From the NCBI GenBank assembly GCA_011799875.1, contig CM022303.1, forward strand, positions 429,087,108 to 429,151,107: a stretch of DNA of 64,000 nucleotides. Reading direction: 5' to 3'. Positions within the stretch are counted from its first letter, which is position 1. Every line of letters begins with the position of its first letter. Below are positions 61,760-64,000 of the stretch, piece after piece. The position numbers and the translations under genes were made by a program. The stretch comes from Thinopyrum elongatum (taxonomy: Eukaryota > Streptophyta > Magnoliopsida > Poales > Poaceae). The notes beneath the pieces were generated by a model. That model was given only the letters and a program-made list of their open reading frames with translations. It was not told the DNA's origin and did no database searches.

Positions 61760-64000
61760 ATATGCGGAAATTTGTCTTTTTCACGAGAGGTGGCTCAAAA
61801 ACTTTTTACACCCAACCATTTGGTTAATTATACATTAAATATGGCCTAGTATTTTAGAAATTTGATTTGGTCCAATTTTGCGACAAATATATGGTAGGTT
61901 CTTCACAAAAAACCTCATTTTGGGCACTAAAAATGGAAAATTGATTTTTTGTCCAAAGAAAATAAAAACTCCCTTAGGAAACATTGTTCGTCATTGCAAG
62001 ATGCACCCTTGTGCACTATATGAGATCATTTGAACAAACTATGCCATGAATTTTTATGCGCGTTTCAAAATGCGGTCAAAACGGCGGGCTTGACCGTTCC
62101 TAGCTAGTGATTGAATCTTGGAAAACTTTTGATGTTTCTCTGATTAAATAGATATTTATGTACCTATAAATGATTTTTGAAAAAAATAAAGAGCAAACTA
62201 TGAGGCAGCTGCAGTTCAAATTTGACCCGCTTCCTACTAAATCGGCAGAAATTTGTCTTTTTCACCAGAGGTGGATCAAGGCTTTTGACACCCAACCATT
62301 TGGTCAATTGTGCATTAAATATGGCCTAGTATTTTAGAAAATTGATTTGGTCCAATTTTGCAACAAATATATGGTAGGTCCTTAAAAAAAACTCATTTCG
62401 GGCACTCAAAAAATGGAAAATGAAATTTCCGTTCAAAGAAAATGAAAACTCCCTTAGGCAATATTGTTTGGAATTCCAAGATGCACCCTTGTGCACAATA
62501 TGAGATCATTTGAACAAACTATGCCATGAATGTGGCCATAAGATTGATCATTTGGCTTGAAAGCCATGAATCTTCACGCATGATAGCTCATTTCTGAGAA
62601 CAGTTTTTTAAAATAATTACCATATTACAAGTTTATTTTTTTTTCTGGGAACTTGGTCACATATAATGACACAATGTGAAGGTTTTCCAATTTTTTGATT
62701 TTTTTTTATTTTTTATGCCCGTTTCAAAATGCGGTCAAAACGGCGGGCTTGACCGTTCCTAACTAGTGGTTGAATCTAGGAAAACTTTTGATGTTTCTCT
62801 TATTAAATAGATACTTATGTACCTATAAATGATTTTTGGAAAAAATAAAAAGCAAACTATGAGGCAGCTGCAGTTCAAATTTGACCCGCTTCCTACTGAA
62901 TTGGTAGAAATTTGTCTTTTTCACCAGAGGTGGATCAAGGCTTTTGACACCCAACCATTTGGTCAATTGTGCATTAAATATGGCCTAGTATTTTAGAAAA
63001 TTGATTTGGTCCAATTTTGCAACAAATATATGGTAGGTCCTTCACAAAAAAACTCATTTCGGACACTCAAAAAATGGAAAATGAAATTTCCGTGCAAAGA
63101 AAATGAAAACTCCCTTAGGCAACATTGTTTGGAATTCCAAGATGCACCCTTGTGCACAATATGAGATCATTTGAACAAACTATGCCATGAATGTGGCCAT
63201 AAGATTGATCATGTGGCTTGAAAGCCATGAATCTTCACGCATGATAGCTCATTTCTGAGAACACTTTTTAAAAATAATTGCCGTATTACAAGTTTATTAT
63301 TTTTTCTGGCAACTTGGTCACATATAATGACACAATGCGAAGGTTTTCCAACTTTTTGATTATTTTTTAAATTTTATGCCCATTTCAAAATGCGGTCAAA
63401 ACGGCGGTCTTGACCGTTCCTAGCTAGTGGTTGGATCTTGCAAAACTTTTGATGTTTCTCTGATTAAATAGATACTTATGTACCTAGAAATAATTTTTGG
63501 AAAAAATAAAGAGCAAACTATGAGGCAGCTGCAGTTCAAATTTGACCCGTTTCGTACTAAATCGGTGGAAATTTGTCTTTTTCACCAGAGGTGGATCAAA
63601 ACTCTTGACACCCAACCATTTGGTTAATTGTGCATTAAATATGGCCTAGTATTTTACACAATTGATTTGGCCCAATTTTGCAACAAATATATGGTAGGTC
63701 CTTCACAAAAAAAACTCATTTCGGGCACTCAAAAAATGGAAAATGAAATTTCCGTGCAAAGAAAATGAAAACTCCCTTAGGAAAAATTGTTTGGAATTCC
63801 AAGATGCACCCTTGTGCACAATATGAGATCATTTGAACAAACTATGCCATGAATGTGGCCATAAGATTGATCATTTGGCTTGAAAGCCATGAATCTTCAC
63901 GCATGATAGCTCATTTCTGAGAACATTTTTTTAAAATAATTGCCATATTACAAGTTTATTATTTTTTCTGGTAACTTGGTCACATATAATGACACAATGC
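61760..64000 (+). repeat. Tandem array of about 660-bp units in the CACTA
   Basis: The landmark GAAATTTGTCTTTTTCAC occurs at 61767, 62248, 62907 and 63568, and TTTCAAAATGCGGTCAAAAC near 62062, 62722 and 63382. Full periods are 659 and 661 bp. The first unit is about 180 bp short: it lacks the segment with GTGGCCATAAGATTGATCAT and CTTGGTCACATATAATGAC. The array runs off the window end. Confidence 0.92.

Larger units (their letters stand above)
60943..64000 (+). mobile_element. CACTA transposon, left end, continuing past the window
   Basis: CACTAAAAGAAATATGTCAA at 60943 is a CACTA-type terminus. The preceding GGC (60940-60942) is the likely 3-bp target. Repeats of AATGGTCATAA / ATTGGTCGTAA / AATGGTCATGA type follow within 200 bp, as expected for transposase-binding subterminal motifs. 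AT-rich DNA and a long tandem array follow. No transposase gene is reached. Confidence 0.75.

Noticed and set aside
1..64000. CRISPR arrays, bacterial operons, rRNA or tRNA genes
   Set aside because: None seen; tandem repeats here have transposon or minisatellite character, and the gene structures with introns and TATA boxes are those of a plant nucleus.

Overview
This window looks like intergenic DNA from a large grass genome, most likely Triticeae (wheat, Aegilops, rye or barley group). The evidence is nested Ty3/Gypsy LTR retrotransposons, CACTA ends with long tandem subterminal arrays, and Stowaway-type MITEs with the CTCCCTCCGTCC terminus, with only scattered and broken host genes. The species assignment is inference. 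The nesting order comes directly from LTR pairs and target-site duplications (TSDs) visible in the sequence.

Left edge (1-3.1 kb): a decayed F-box/FBD pseudogene, then the right end of a CACTA-like transposon with 84-bp subterminal repeats. From 3.1 to 33.8 kb is a four-layer nest. A Stowaway-like MITE (3086-3153 and 33287-33766) is split by Gypsy element A (3154-33281, + strand). A carries gag, protease, RT, RNase H and integrase. Its integrase region is broken twice: by element B (9387-22838, - strand, TSD CACTC) and by element C (23791-31204, + strand, TSD GCGAC). B is a long Tat-like element with a spliced antisense gene (aORF) between pol and its 3' LTR. C is a pol-deleted derivative whose antisense slot holds an uninterrupted ORF that resembles a plant B3 DNA-binding domain.

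Middle (33.8-43.5 kb): an island of lower-copy DNA with three host-gene relics, namely an unrecognised grass protein on - with a TATA box, a SINA-type RING E3 ligase on +, and a gene with a 10-residue repeat on +. It also holds several MITEs, a dispersed ~280-bp duplication, a 3 x 497-bp tandem array whose family also occurs inverted near 1.2-1.6 kb, and a GC-rich stretch with an unrecognised ORF and a CTG-rich minisatellite.

Right (43.5-64 kb): the 3' LTR and antisense gene of another Tat-like element, E (- strand). The first exon of that gene is split in frame by chromovirus D (45797-59640, - strand, TSD GCCCC, LTRs about 4 kb). D has gag, protease, RT, RNase H, integrase and a chromodomain, plus an extra intact 256-codon ORF in the leader before gag. 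E is then cut by a CACTA end at 60943, which runs out of the window and carries a ~660-bp tandem array.

No autonomous element is intact. Most breaks are single-base changes that look like decay of methylated DNA (CGA to TGA, CAG to TAG, TGG to TAG or TGA, inferred by comparison with family consensus). The most notable signals are the accessory ORFs: antisense genes with their own TATA boxes in B, C and E, the B3-like one in C, and the dsRBD-like leader ORF in D.
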